A stretch of DNA of 63,664 nucleotides, from assembly GCA_964616545.1 (NCBI GenBank), contig CAZTUA010000013.1, positions 1 through 63,664 of the forward strand, written 5' to 3'. The notes beneath the pieces are model-generated. The model did not search any database, was not told the origin of the DNA, and was given only the letters and a program-made list of their open reading frames with translations. Position 1 is the stretch's first letter, and each line of letters starts with the position of its first letter. The translations under genes and the position numbers were made by a program. This stretch comes from JAQVEM01 sp964616545 (GTDB taxonomy: Bacteria; Actinomycetota; Humimicrobiia; Humimicrobiales; Humimicrobiaceae). Positions 1 through 8,424 of this stretch are shown piece by piece.

Positions 1-1009
1 ATTGAGATATATATGTCTTAACCCCCATCTTTTTAGCATTGTAAGCAGCCATATATGCAGCAGTCACTGCAACAGAATCCGGCGAATATCTGAGACTCCA
101 GTGATGTGATTCATTAACCTCTACCGGTATATTTCTTTCGGCGTGCCATTTCATGACGGATTGATTTTCAGCTATTGATTCTTCCAGCTTCCTTCCGCTT
201 CTATTATCCAGCTCATTGTACCAGCAGAGCGGAACAGCACACCAGGCATTTTTTATACCTTTCTGAAGGATATCTGCCATTTTTATAATATCATTTGTTC
301 CGCTATAACATCTGAGAAGCGGGTAATTGCCGGTTCTTGATGCCCTGTAAAGGCTTTTGAAATCATCAAGACTTCTTAACGGGACACCTCCCGCTCCATC
401 CTGTTTGCTATTCATTTTTTCCGGATGAAAAAAGAATTCCTGTGTATTCTGGTCAGGACCTATAGATATTACATCCAGAAGTCCGCTTGATGCAATCTGT
501 TTTATCCCCTCTACGGTTTCACTTAAAGTCGGCCTCCCGAAATGATGTCTTACAGCAGGAAAAGGTTTTTTATCTTTGATTCTCTCCAGAATATTCTGCG
601 GAGGAATTCCGCCTGCAGTTTTTATTTTCTTCTTTGTTAGATAGCTTTCAATTTCTTCAATGCTTTCCCCGCCAGTAAATATAGCATCAAATATTTCCAG
701 CTTTTTCCCTATATCGGCTACCGGTTTTGTACTCCCCAGTATTAGCTCTATTTTTCCTTTCTTTAATTTTTCGGATATCTTCTCTTTTAATTCCTTAAAT
801 ACAGGAAGAACACTTTCGGGCGACAGCCTGTAGCTAACCGCCACTATATCCGGTTTAAAACGGTCTATATTCTCTTTTAATTTATCTATGTTGCATGCAG
901 AACCTATAAATTTAGTTTTGTACCCATACCTGGCTGCCAGATTAAGAAAATTCAGTATGCCGGCAATATGTATACAGCTTCCTATAGAGGCTCCGAGTAT
1001 TTTTTTCAT
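1..1009 (-). CDS. Cobalamin-binding domain protein with TIM-barrel-like part, truncated at window edge
   Basis: The first 336 codons of a gene that runs off the left edge. The N-terminal ~130 residues read as a B12-binding Rossmann domain: MKKILGASIGSCIHIAG contains the x-H-x-x-G part of the DxHxxG motif (Asp replaced by Cys), and later SYRL and FTGGES sit where the family has SxL and GG. The rest (…HHFGRP…, GTNDIIKMADIL, NESHHWSLRYSPDSVAV) looks like a TIM-barrel similar in feel to glutamate-mutase or aminomutase large chains, but I cannot name the substrate. It starts 10 bp after the opine-dehydrogenase gene, so the two are probably co-transcribed. Domain call moderately sure; reaction unknown. 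Confidence 0.6.
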   Translation of the reverse strand, partial: MKKILGASIGSCIHIAGILNFLNLAARYGYKTKFIGSACNIDKLKENIDRFKPDIVAVSYRLSPESVLPVFKELKEKISEKLKKGKIELILGSTKPVADIGKKLEIFDAIFTGGESIEEIESYLTKKKIKTAGGIPPQNILERIKDKKPFPAVRHHFGRPTLSETVEGIKQIASSGLLDVISIGPDQNTQEFFFHPEKMNSKQDGAGGVPLRSLDDFKSLYRASRTGNYPLLRCYSGTNDIIKMADILQKGIKNAWCAVPLCWYNELDNRSGRKLEESIAENQSVMKWHAERNIPVEVNESHHWSLRYSPDSVAVTAAYMAAYNAKKMGVKTYISQ

Positions 1010-1019
1010 AATTCTAAAC

Positions 1020-2114
1020 TTATTTCCTTCCTTTAATAAATATATCTCTCATCTGTTCCAGGCTCAATCCTTCTACTCCCAGCCTTTTAAGATTTCGTCC
1101 GGTGCTTCTGAAATCTTTTTTAAATATGGAATTGGCTATATTGATAAGAGAATCAATCACTCTTGTTTTTACTCCAAGTGCATTGCCGAACTCTGAAATA
1201 GGAACCAGGCTCATCGGTACATCTTCGGTTATATATCTGACGTTTATTGTTCTCGGGGCCATAATTCCCACATAACCCGGATTACTGTGTATTGCATCAA
1301 ATAAATTATCCTCTACAACATTATATGCCATTGATAGCCATTCAATAGCCGAATATACCCTTGCACACCTCAGTTTTCTGGTAACCATAACTCTTTCTGC
1401 ATCAACAGACTCAAGAATTTTTGCCACAGACTGCGTGACTCCTTCTATATAAAACTGAAAGTTCCCCATTGTGGATTCAATCCTGCTCAGATTTAGTATT
1501 GTAATGGATGGATGGAATACTGCGCCCATGTTATTAAAACTCGTCTCCAGTGAGCTGGCCGCTGGAATAAATTCTGGAAATGCATCGTTTAACTTCTTAA
1601 CAACCATTTCTGTTTTTCTGGAAGGTATTGCAGCAACCGGTATTGCCTGTTTTACTCTAAATATTTTTGCGGAAGCCGGCCCCATTCCCCGGCTTGCATA
1701 AATAAAAGTCTGTGCTTCTGCCACTGTAACATCTTTTTTGTTGCCTTCTTTCCTCAACACATTTAAAAACTCAAGCGCACCGCATGTTCTGCCTGGATTT
1801 AAAACAACAATCTGCTTATCGGCCAAAAAAGGAGCGCAGGCTTTAGCAATCGAATAATGCCCATCTGCAGGCACCACTACCATAATTATATCCGTACCCT
1901 TTATTGCTTTTTCCACATCGCTGGTAACTGTATTTAGTTTTCCAAAACCTTTGATCTCACCTTCAAGCTCTATTCCTCTCATTTTTTTTATCGGCTGAAT
2001 CCGTGAAGCTGTTCTGTTATAAAGATTGACGCTGTATCCTTTTATCGCAAGATGTGCTGCAACCGCTTTTCCGCCATGCCCTGCGCCCATTACTGCAAAT
2101 TTTAAATCGTGCAT
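1020..2114 (-). CDS. NAD/NADP octopine/nopaline dehydrogenase family protein
   Basis: 364 residues, the usual size for the opine dehydrogenase family. The N-terminus is a dinucleotide-binding fold with the glycine motif GAGHGGKA (residues ~10-17), then VVVPADGH and NPGRTCGALEF, as in this family; the C-terminal half is the all-helical opine dehydrogenase domain, with a conserved-looking His in AVFHPSI. Family members reductively join an amino acid to a 2-oxo acid, or run the reverse reaction; the substrate cannot be read from sequence. The start ATG follows a GGGGGG purine run. It lies 28 bp after dnaE and 10 bp before the cobalamin-binding gene, which suggests a shared catabolic or modifying step. 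Confidence 0.8.
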   Translation of the reverse strand: MHDLKFAVMGAGHGGKAVAAHLAIKGYSVNLYNRTASRIQPIKKMRGIELEGEIKGFGKLNTVTSDVEKAIKGTDIIMVVVPADGHYSIAKACAPFLADKQIVVLNPGRTCGALEFLNVLRKEGNKKDVTVAEAQTFIYASRGMGPASAKIFRVKQAIPVAAIPSRKTEMVVKKLNDAFPEFIPAASSLETSFNNMGAVFHPSITILNLSRIESTMGNFQFYIEGVTQSVAKILESVDAERVMVTRKLRCARVYSAIEWLSMAYNVVEDNLFDAIHSNPGYVGIMAPRTINVRYITEDVPMSLVPISEFGNALGVKTRVIDSLINIANSIFKKDFRSTGRNLKRLGVEGLSLEQMRDIFIKGRK

Positions 2115-2142
2115 ATATTTCCCCCCATTACTTTTCTTGTTC

Positions 2143-5100
2143 CTAAACTATATCCCACTTTATCTTATCTGGAAACATCTCTTTCAAATTTTCTTCAAGA
2201 GACCTGTTAAAATCTATCTTGTAGGCCGGCGGCAGTTTATATGTTTTTTTGACACCCCTGCCATTTTTTTCAGTTATCATAAATTCAACCTCACTGAAGC
2301 CGGGATATTTTTTTAATAAATTGTAAAAACTGTTTACGAAATCTTCATCTATATTGCTTTTTTTTATTTTAAAAACTATTTTTCTGCTTTTTTCGCTTAT
2401 TAGCTCCTTCTGGCTTTTATCAGCTTTTTTATCTTTTTCCATTTCCTCAAATTCACCGGCTATAATTTTTATCTGGTCTTCTTTTTTATCCAGCCTTCCT
2501 TTTATTCTTACAATTTTATCTTCCATTATAATTTTACGGTATTTTAAAAATATTGATGGGAATACTATCACTTCTACGCTGTCAGAAATATCTTCAAGCT
2601 CCATAAAACACATTTGCTGATCTTTCTTCGTATATATTATTTTAACCCTGCTTACTATTCCTCCTATAGCAACATTTATTGAGTCTTCAAGGCTTCCCAT
2701 TGCCTCTATAGGTGTTAGCCGTGAGAGTGAAGCTTCATATTCAAAAAGAGGATGGCCTGAAATATAGAGGCCCAGCATTTCTTTTTCAAAATTTAACAGC
2801 TCTTTTTTTGAAAATTCCCTGAATTTCTCTTCTGCCTGGAAGGAACTCCCAAGCATTACATCTTCTTTTTCGCTTCCATTCACTTCAAATAATGAGTACT
2901 GGCCGATATCCCTGTCTTTTTTTATCTTTAATACATCCTCTACTATCTTATCATAATTTTCCAGTAAATATTTCCTGCTCATGCCCAGGGAATCGAAAGT
3001 TCCGCTTTTTATCAGGCTTTCAAGAGTTTTTTTATTTAATACGCTGCTATCGACCCTCTCGCAGAAATCTATGAAATTCTTGAATTTTCCGCTTTCTTTC
3101 CTTTCCTTTTCTATACACTCAATTACATTTGTTCCAACATTTTTAATAGCTGATAATCCAAATCTGATTGAATCCTCCACCACGGTAAAATCTGTAAAAC
3201 TTTCATTAATATCAGGAGGCAGCACTTCAATTCCCATTCTTCTGGTTTCATTAACGTACTGAGCCACTTTTTCCTGGCTCCCCATTCTTATACTCAGCAG
3301 CGCTGCCATAAATTCTACCGGATAATTAGCTTTAAGATAGCCCGTCTGATATGAGATCATCGCATATGCCGCACTATGGGATTTATTGAATCCATACTCG
3401 GCAAAGTTGTTAACAAGCTCAAAGATTTTTATTGAAATCTTCTCATCTATCCCTCTTTTTTTTGCGCCTTCTATAAATTTATTTTTCTGTTTTGAAAGAA
3501 GCGCTCTCTTTTTTTTGCTTATAGCGCTCCTTAAAATATCTGCTTCGGACATGCTGAAGCCGGCAAGTTCTGATGCTATGCTCATAACCTGCTCCTGGTA
3601 CAATATAATTCCATATGTGCTCTCGAGAATCTTTTCAAGGGAAGGATGGAGATAACTTATCTGTTTTTTTTCATTTTTATTTTCCACGAAATTCCTTACC
3701 ATCCCACTCTGAAGAGGCCCTGGCCTGTATAGAGCCAGCAGGGCTATAAGGTCTTCAAACTTTGTCGGTTTCATATTTATTACCAGTTCGCGCATACCCG
3801 AACTCTCAAGCTGAAATACTCCCAGGCATTCACCTTCGCTGAGCATTTTAAAAGTTTTATAATCATCAAGGCTTATGCTTGCAACATCTATATCCTGACC
3901 TTTGGTTTTCTTTATCAGGAATAGTGTTTTATCTATTAATGATAATGTTTTTAACCCTAGAAAATCCATTTTTAGAAGCCCGATTTTCTGGATATCCTCC
4001 ATCTTGTACTGCGTTACGATATCTCCTTCATTTTCTTTCTGAAGCGGTGTGTAGTTGTAAAGGTCCTCTGAAGATATGACAACTCCTGCAGCATGAATCG
4101 AATCCTGCCTGGATATTCCCTCAAGTGAAATCGCTGTATCGATTATCTCTTTTACCTTTTCATTATTTTCATATATTTCATTTAATTCAGGCACCATTTC
4201 CAGCGAATTCTTAATGGTTACGTTCAGTTCCATTGGAACCATTTTTGCTATACGGTCCACTTCTGAATACGGCATTTCCATTACCCTTCCTGCATCTCTA
4301 ATTGCCTGTCTCGCAGCCATTGTTCCGAAAGTTATTAACTGGGCAACTCTCCTCTCACCGTATTTCTCAGTAACATACTTGATAACTTCATTTCTTTTTT
4401 CGTAACAAAAATCTATATCTATATCAGGCATACTCTTGCGCTCTTCATTCAAAAATCTTTCAAACAGCAGTCCATATCTTAAGGGCTCTATATCGGTTAT
4501 TCCCAGCAGATAAGAAACTATGCTTCCGGCAGCCGAACCTCTTCCCGGCCCCACTCTTATGTTTTCATTTTTCGCAAAGTTGACAAGATCCCAGACAATT
4601 AAAAAATAATCCGAAAAACCCATCTTCTTTATAACTTCAAGCTCTCTATCTATTCTCTCGCCAACAACCCCTGTAACCTTTCCATATTTTTTTTCTACAT
4701 TTTTATAGCACAATTTTTTTAAGAATTCTTCCGGGGTAGAGTCATCCGGGACAAAAAATGAAGGTATTAGATTCATACCAAATTTTAAATTCAGGCTGCA
4801 CCTGTCGGCAATTTCAATTGTATTCTCAATGGCGCCTGGAAATTCCCCGAAAAGTTCCTTCATTTGATTATAATTTTTAAAGTAATATTCTTCTGTGGGG
4901 AATTTTAATCTGTCGGGCTCATTGATTGTGGAGCCTGTCTGGATACAGAGCAGGACATCATGCGCCCTGCTGTCCCCTTTATCCGTGTAATGGACATCAT
5001 TAGTTGCCACAAGCGGAATCTTATATTCAGTAGATAGCTCCAGCAGAGCTTTATTTACAATCTTCTGCTCGGGAATACCGGAATCCTGCAATTCAAGGAA

Positions 5101-5628
5101 AAAATTTTCCTTTCCAAAAATATCTACATACTCCTCCAGGATTTTCTTTGCTTCTTTAATTTTCCCCGAGACAATTAGTTTTGGAATTTCGCCTGAGATA
5201 CAGCCGCTCAGCGCAATGATGCCTTTACTGTATTCTCTTAATAATTCCTTATCAACTCTCGGCTTATAATAAAAGCCCTCTAAAAATCCAAGGCTGACGA
5301 GTCTCATAAGATTTTTATAACCGCGGTTGTTTTCAGACAGCAGAGTAAGGTGATAGAATGATTCTTCTTTCTTATCTCTTTCTATCTGTTTATCCCACCT
5401 GCTCTTTGGCGCCAGATAAACCTCGCATCCAATTATAGGTTTAATTCCTGCTTTTTTGGCCTGACTGTAAAATTCAATGCACCCATACATAACTCCGTGG
5501 TCCGTTAGTGCCAGGGCAGGCATATCAAATTCGCCGGCTCTTTCTATTAATTTTGTTATTCTTGAAGCACCATCCAGCAAAGAATATTCACTGTGGACAT
5601 GCAAATGAACAAATTTTCCTTTTTCCAT
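2143..5628 (-). CDS. dnaE: DNA polymerase III alpha subunit
   Basis: Replicative polymerase, 1161 residues, almost exactly the standard DnaE length. It begins with a PHP domain (HLHVHSEYSLLDG, later LTDHGVMYG, with His and Asp metal ligands kept), followed by the palm, with catalytic aspartates in PDIDIDF near residue 400 and GPGRGSAAGS just before it. The tail holds helix-hairpin-helix and OB-fold segments and a basic C-terminus. It is DnaE rather than PolC because no internal 3'-5' exonuclease domain is present. No strong ribosome-binding site precedes the ATG. It is followed closely by the opine-dehydrogenase gene. Confidence 0.97.
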   Translation of the reverse strand: MEKGKFVHLHVHSEYSLLDGASRITKLIERAGEFDMPALALTDHGVMYGCIEFYSQAKKAGIKPIIGCEVYLAPKSRWDKQIERDKKEESFYHLTLLSENNRGYKNLMRLVSLGFLEGFYYKPRVDKELLREYSKGIIALSGCISGEIPKLIVSGKIKEAKKILEEYVDIFGKENFFLELQDSGIPEQKIVNKALLELSTEYKIPLVATNDVHYTDKGDSRAHDVLLCIQTGSTINEPDRLKFPTEEYYFKNYNQMKELFGEFPGAIENTIEIADRCSLNLKFGMNLIPSFFVPDDSTPEEFLKKLCYKNVEKKYGKVTGVVGERIDRELEVIKKMGFSDYFLIVWDLVNFAKNENIRVGPGRGSAAGSIVSYLLGITDIEPLRYGLLFERFLNEERKSMPDIDIDFCYEKRNEVIKYVTEKYGERRVAQLITFGTMAARQAIRDAGRVMEMPYSEVDRIAKMVPMELNVTIKNSLEMVPELNEIYENNEKVKEIIDTAISLEGISRQDSIHAAGVVISSEDLYNYTPLQKENEGDIVTQYKMEDIQKIGLLKMDFLGLKTLSLIDKTLFLIKKTKGQDIDVASISLDDYKTFKMLSEGECLGVFQLESSGMRELVINMKPTKFEDLIALLALYRPGPLQSGMVRNFVENKNEKKQISYLHPSLEKILESTYGIILYQEQVMSIASELAGFSMSEADILRSAISKKKRALLSKQKNKFIEGAKKRGIDEKISIKIFELVNNFAEYGFNKSHSAAYAMISYQTGYLKANYPVEFMAALLSIRMGSQEKVAQYVNETRRMGIEVLPPDINESFTDFTVVEDSIRFGLSAIKNVGTNVIECIEKERKESGKFKNFIDFCERVDSSVLNKKTLESLIKSGTFDSLGMSRKYLLENYDKIVEDVLKIKKDRDIGQYSLFEVNGSEKEDVMLGSSFQAEEKFREFSKKELLNFEKEMLGLYISGHPLFEYEASLSRLTPIEAMGSLEDSINVAIGGIVSRVKIIYTKKDQQMCFMELEDISDSVEVIVFPSIFLKYRKIIMEDKIVRIKGRLDKKEDQIKIIAGEFEEMEKDKKADKSQKELISEKSRKIVFKIKKSNIDEDFVNSFYNLLKKYPGFSEVEFMITEKNGRGVKKTYKLPPAYKIDFNRSLEENLKEMFPDKIKWDIV

Positions 5629-5690
5629 TCTAAAATAATCCAGTTATTTCTTCTTGATTAAGGTTTTAAATAAAATTAAACTAAGCCAGA

Positions 5691-5723
5691 ATAAAAAGTC
5701 AAGACTTAAATACAAATAAGTCT
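5691..5723 (-). terminator. Probable Rho-independent terminator after the pilB-like gene
   Basis: On the minus strand a 7-bp stem AGACTTA/TAAGTCT with an 8-nt loop overlaps the stop codon of the ATPase gene and is followed by TGACTTTTTATT. The stem is AT-rich and the U-run is imperfect, so this is a moderate call. Confidence 0.45.
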
Positions 5724-7404
5724 AGTAGACAACCCTGTATAGTTCTTCAAGCGACGTTGAACCATCCGCGACTTTATATGCCCCGCTCTCCAGGAGTGTT
5801 TTCATGCCTTCTTCTCTTGCAGCATCACTGATTTCATCTGTACTTCTACGATTCAGAAGCATTTCCCTTATCTTCTTTGAAACGACAAGCAGTGAGTATA
5901 TTCCGGTTCTTCCCATGTATCCGGTAAAATTACATCTCTTACAGCCCACGCTTTTATAAATCTTCTTGCCCTTGAGTATCGGTTTTATTTCATCATTTAA
6001 AGAAGATTCGGGTACATCAACTTTTTTCTTGCAATTATCACATAACACTCTTACGAGTCTCTGGGCAACTATTCCTTTTACCGCAGATGATATCATATAA
6101 GACTCTATGCCCATTTCAAGAAGTCTTGTGAGGCAGGAAGGTGCATCATTGGTATGCAGGGTGGTTAAAACAAGGTGCCCTGTAATAGACGCTTCAACAG
6201 CTATTTTTGCAGTTTCCAGGTCCCTGATCTCACCAATCAGGATTATATCGGGGTCACTTCGGAGCATTGCTCTCAGTCCACTCGAAAAAGTCATACCAAT
6301 TTTGGAATTTACCTGGACCTGCATTATCTGGGGGAATCTATATTCAACAGGATCCTCTATGGTGTATATTTTTTTCTCAACATTTGAAATTTTATTAAGG
6401 CTTGCATACAGAGTGGTTGTTTTACCCGAACCTGTAGGCCCCGTAATAACAACGGAACCGTGTGGCAGCGTAATCATTCCCATAAACTTCTTAACTTCTT
6501 CCTCGGACATTCCCGAATTTTTCAGGTCAAAAACCGATTCATCTCTGTCCAGTATTCTTATAGTTATATTCTCACCAAAAACAGTTGGAACCGAGGCAAG
6601 CCTGAGGTCAATGGACCTGTTTCTGAAATTAATCGAACTTCTGCCGTCCTGGGGAAGCCTGCTTTCAGTTATGTCCATCCCGCCCATTATTTTATATCTT
6701 GATATAAGAAGTCTCTGTACAGTTTTCGGAACATCTTTTATTTTCTGGAGCACCCCATCTATCCTGAATCTTATTGTACAATTTTTTTCCTGGGGTTCGA
6801 TATGGATATCACTGGCTCTCTCTGAGACAGCTTTCATTACAATCTGGTTGGCAAGTCTTACAAGCGGATTTTTTTCGGCCAGTTCTTCTTCGAATTTTTT
6901 ACCTATTGTAAAGTCTTCATCCTTTATTATTTCCTGAACTTCTTTAAGACTGTATTCATCAGAAGTATACATCCTTATGGTATCTTCTATGTTTTTCTTG
7001 GTGCTGATGAATGGCTTTACATTATAGCCTGTTAGGAGCCTTATCTCGTCAATAGCATTAATGTCCCTGGGGTCAATCATTGCTACATGCAGGGTGCTGT
7101 CAACAAGATTAAACGGGAAAACTTTCCTCTTAAAGGCGAAGTCCTTTGAAATTATATTTGCAACCGATGGGTCTATCTGATCCTGGATTTTACTTAAATC
7201 CACAACCTCGAAACCTCTCTGGAAGGAAACAAGCTCCATTAGAGTCTCATCAGATATATATCCTTTTTTTATTAAAATTTCTCCCAGCTTTTCGCCTGTA
7301 TTCTTTTGAATATCCAGCGCTTCCTGCAGCTGTTCTTTGCTAATAATATTTCTATTTAAAAGTATCTGACCTATTTTTTCTTTTTTATAATCTATATCTA
7401 CCAT
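5722..7404 (-). CDS. PilB/GspE-type secretion/pilus assembly ATPase
   Basis: 560-residue hexameric ATPase of the type II secretion/type IV pilus family. Residues ~5-65 form an MshEN-like N-terminal domain (KIGQILLNRNIISKEQL…). The core has Walker A GPTGSGKTTT near residue 321, an Asp box (EDPVEYR), Walker B IILIGEIRD and the His box TLHTND. Two Cys pairs (CDNC and CKRC) make the zinc site of PilB/GspE. The ATG follows AGGAA at good spacing. No pilin, PilC, PilT or secretin gene is near, so it is either a scattered component of a pilus/competence machine or works with a distant cluster. Confidence 0.9.
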   Translation of the reverse strand: MVDIDYKKEKIGQILLNRNIISKEQLQEALDIQKNTGEKLGEILIKKGYISDETLMELVSFQRGFEVVDLSKIQDQIDPSVANIISKDFAFKRKVFPFNLVDSTLHVAMIDPRDINAIDEIRLLTGYNVKPFISTKKNIEDTIRMYTSDEYSLKEVQEIIKDEDFTIGKKFEEELAEKNPLVRLANQIVMKAVSERASDIHIEPQEKNCTIRFRIDGVLQKIKDVPKTVQRLLISRYKIMGGMDITESRLPQDGRSSINFRNRSIDLRLASVPTVFGENITIRILDRDESVFDLKNSGMSEEEVKKFMGMITLPHGSVVITGPTGSGKTTTLYASLNKISNVEKKIYTIEDPVEYRFPQIMQVQVNSKIGMTFSSGLRAMLRSDPDIILIGEIRDLETAKIAVEASITGHLVLTTLHTNDAPSCLTRLLEMGIESYMISSAVKGIVAQRLVRVLCDNCKKKVDVPESSLNDEIKPILKGKKIYKSVGCKRCNFTGYMGRTGIYSLLVVSKKIREMLLNRRSTDEISDAAREEGMKTLLESGAYKVADGSTSLEELYRVVY

Positions 7405-7501
7405 AATAATTCCTAAAAACTTTTTTTAACTCTTATAATTATAATATATCTTAAATAATTATTACACAGATAAGAAGTTAAATGTTTATTCAATTCTAAA
7501 T

Positions 7502-8284
7502 TTAATCCGGCCTATTTGCCCCTGCTGCCAGTCTGTTAATAATGCCCGCCGAATAGCCTGCTCCGAAGCCATTGTCAATATTTACCACCAGAACTCCCGG
7601 GCTGCACGTATTAAGCATGGTAAGCATTGGTGATATCCCTCCAAAACTTGCTCCATATCCAGTACTTACAGGTACGCCTATTACCGGGCAATTTACCATT
7701 GAACTCACAACTCCGGGCAGCGCTCCCTCCATCCCTGCAACCGCCACTATTACATTTGATTTACTCAATTTATCCTTAAAATTTAAAAGCCTGTGTATGC
7801 CTGCTACGCCTGCATCATATATCTTCTCAACCTTATTCCCCATTAAATAAGCTGTTATTGCGGCTTCCCCGGCAACGCTGATATCTGACGTCCCCGCACA
7901 TATTACTGTTATTCCTTTCCTTAATTTGTCTTCCGGGATATCCGGTGCTGTGTAAATAATATTTGATTCAGAATTAAACTTAATATCCTTAATTTCTTTT
8001 CTTAATAAATCATACACACCAGCATTTGTTCTTGTTACCAGCAGTACATTTGAATATTTCAATATTTTCTTCGTTATCCCAAGAATCTGCTCCGGTGTTT
8101 TACCTTCTCCGTATATTACTTCAGGAAAACCCCTCCTCAGAATACGGTGATGGTCTATTTTAGCAAAGCCTATATCCTCAAAATACAGCTCCCTGATTTT
8201 TAAGACAGCTTCCTCCTCTCCTATTCTTCCTTCCTTAAAACTATTAAGTAAAGTCTTTATTATTTTATTTATATTATTATTCAT
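7502..8284 (-). CDS. larB: LarB-like nickel-pincer cofactor biosynthesis protein
   Basis: 260 residues. The C-terminal half is a PurE-like carboxylase domain (GTSDISVAGEAA, GMEGALPGVVSS, STGYGASFGG, NIDNGFGAG), and the N-terminal segment is LarB-specific. LarB carboxylates and hydrolyses nicotinic acid adenine dinucleotide at the first step of the nickel-pincer nucleotide used by lactate racemase and relatives. larC, larE and larA are not in this window, so the gene stands alone between pilB-like and hppA, each separated by 100-140 bp. No clear ribosome-binding site is visible before the ATG. Family call is firm; which racemase it serves is unknown. Confidence 0.9.
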   Translation of the reverse strand: MNNNINKIIKTLLNSFKEGRIGEEEAVLKIRELYFEDIGFAKIDHHRILRRGFPEVIYGEGKTPEQILGITKKILKYSNVLLVTRTNAGVYDLLRKEIKDIKFNSESNIIYTAPDIPEDKLRKGITVICAGTSDISVAGEAAITAYLMGNKVEKIYDAGVAGIHRLLNFKDKLSKSNVIVAVAGMEGALPGVVSSMVNCPVIGVPVSTGYGASFGGISPMLTMLNTCSPGVLVVNIDNGFGAGYSAGIINRLAAGANRPD

Positions 8285-8359
8285 GGCTAATAAAATATCA
8301 CAAATCAGAAGATTTTTAAATTAACACATCCCCTGGTTATTTTTTAACGGATTCTTTCA

Positions 8360-8400
8360 ATAAAAATGCACATATGTAAATTATTACACATGTGCATTTC
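8360..8400 (-). terminator. Rho-independent terminator of hppA
   Basis: A 16-bp inverted repeat (8364-8379 with 8384-8399, 4-nt loop) lies 25 bp past the hppA stop. Read on the minus strand it pairs fully with one G-U, and it is followed by TTTTTATT. The single mismatch pairs only in the minus-strand RNA, which supports that direction. Confidence 0.75.
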
Positions 8401-8424
8401 TATTTAATTTTTAATAACTTTTAA

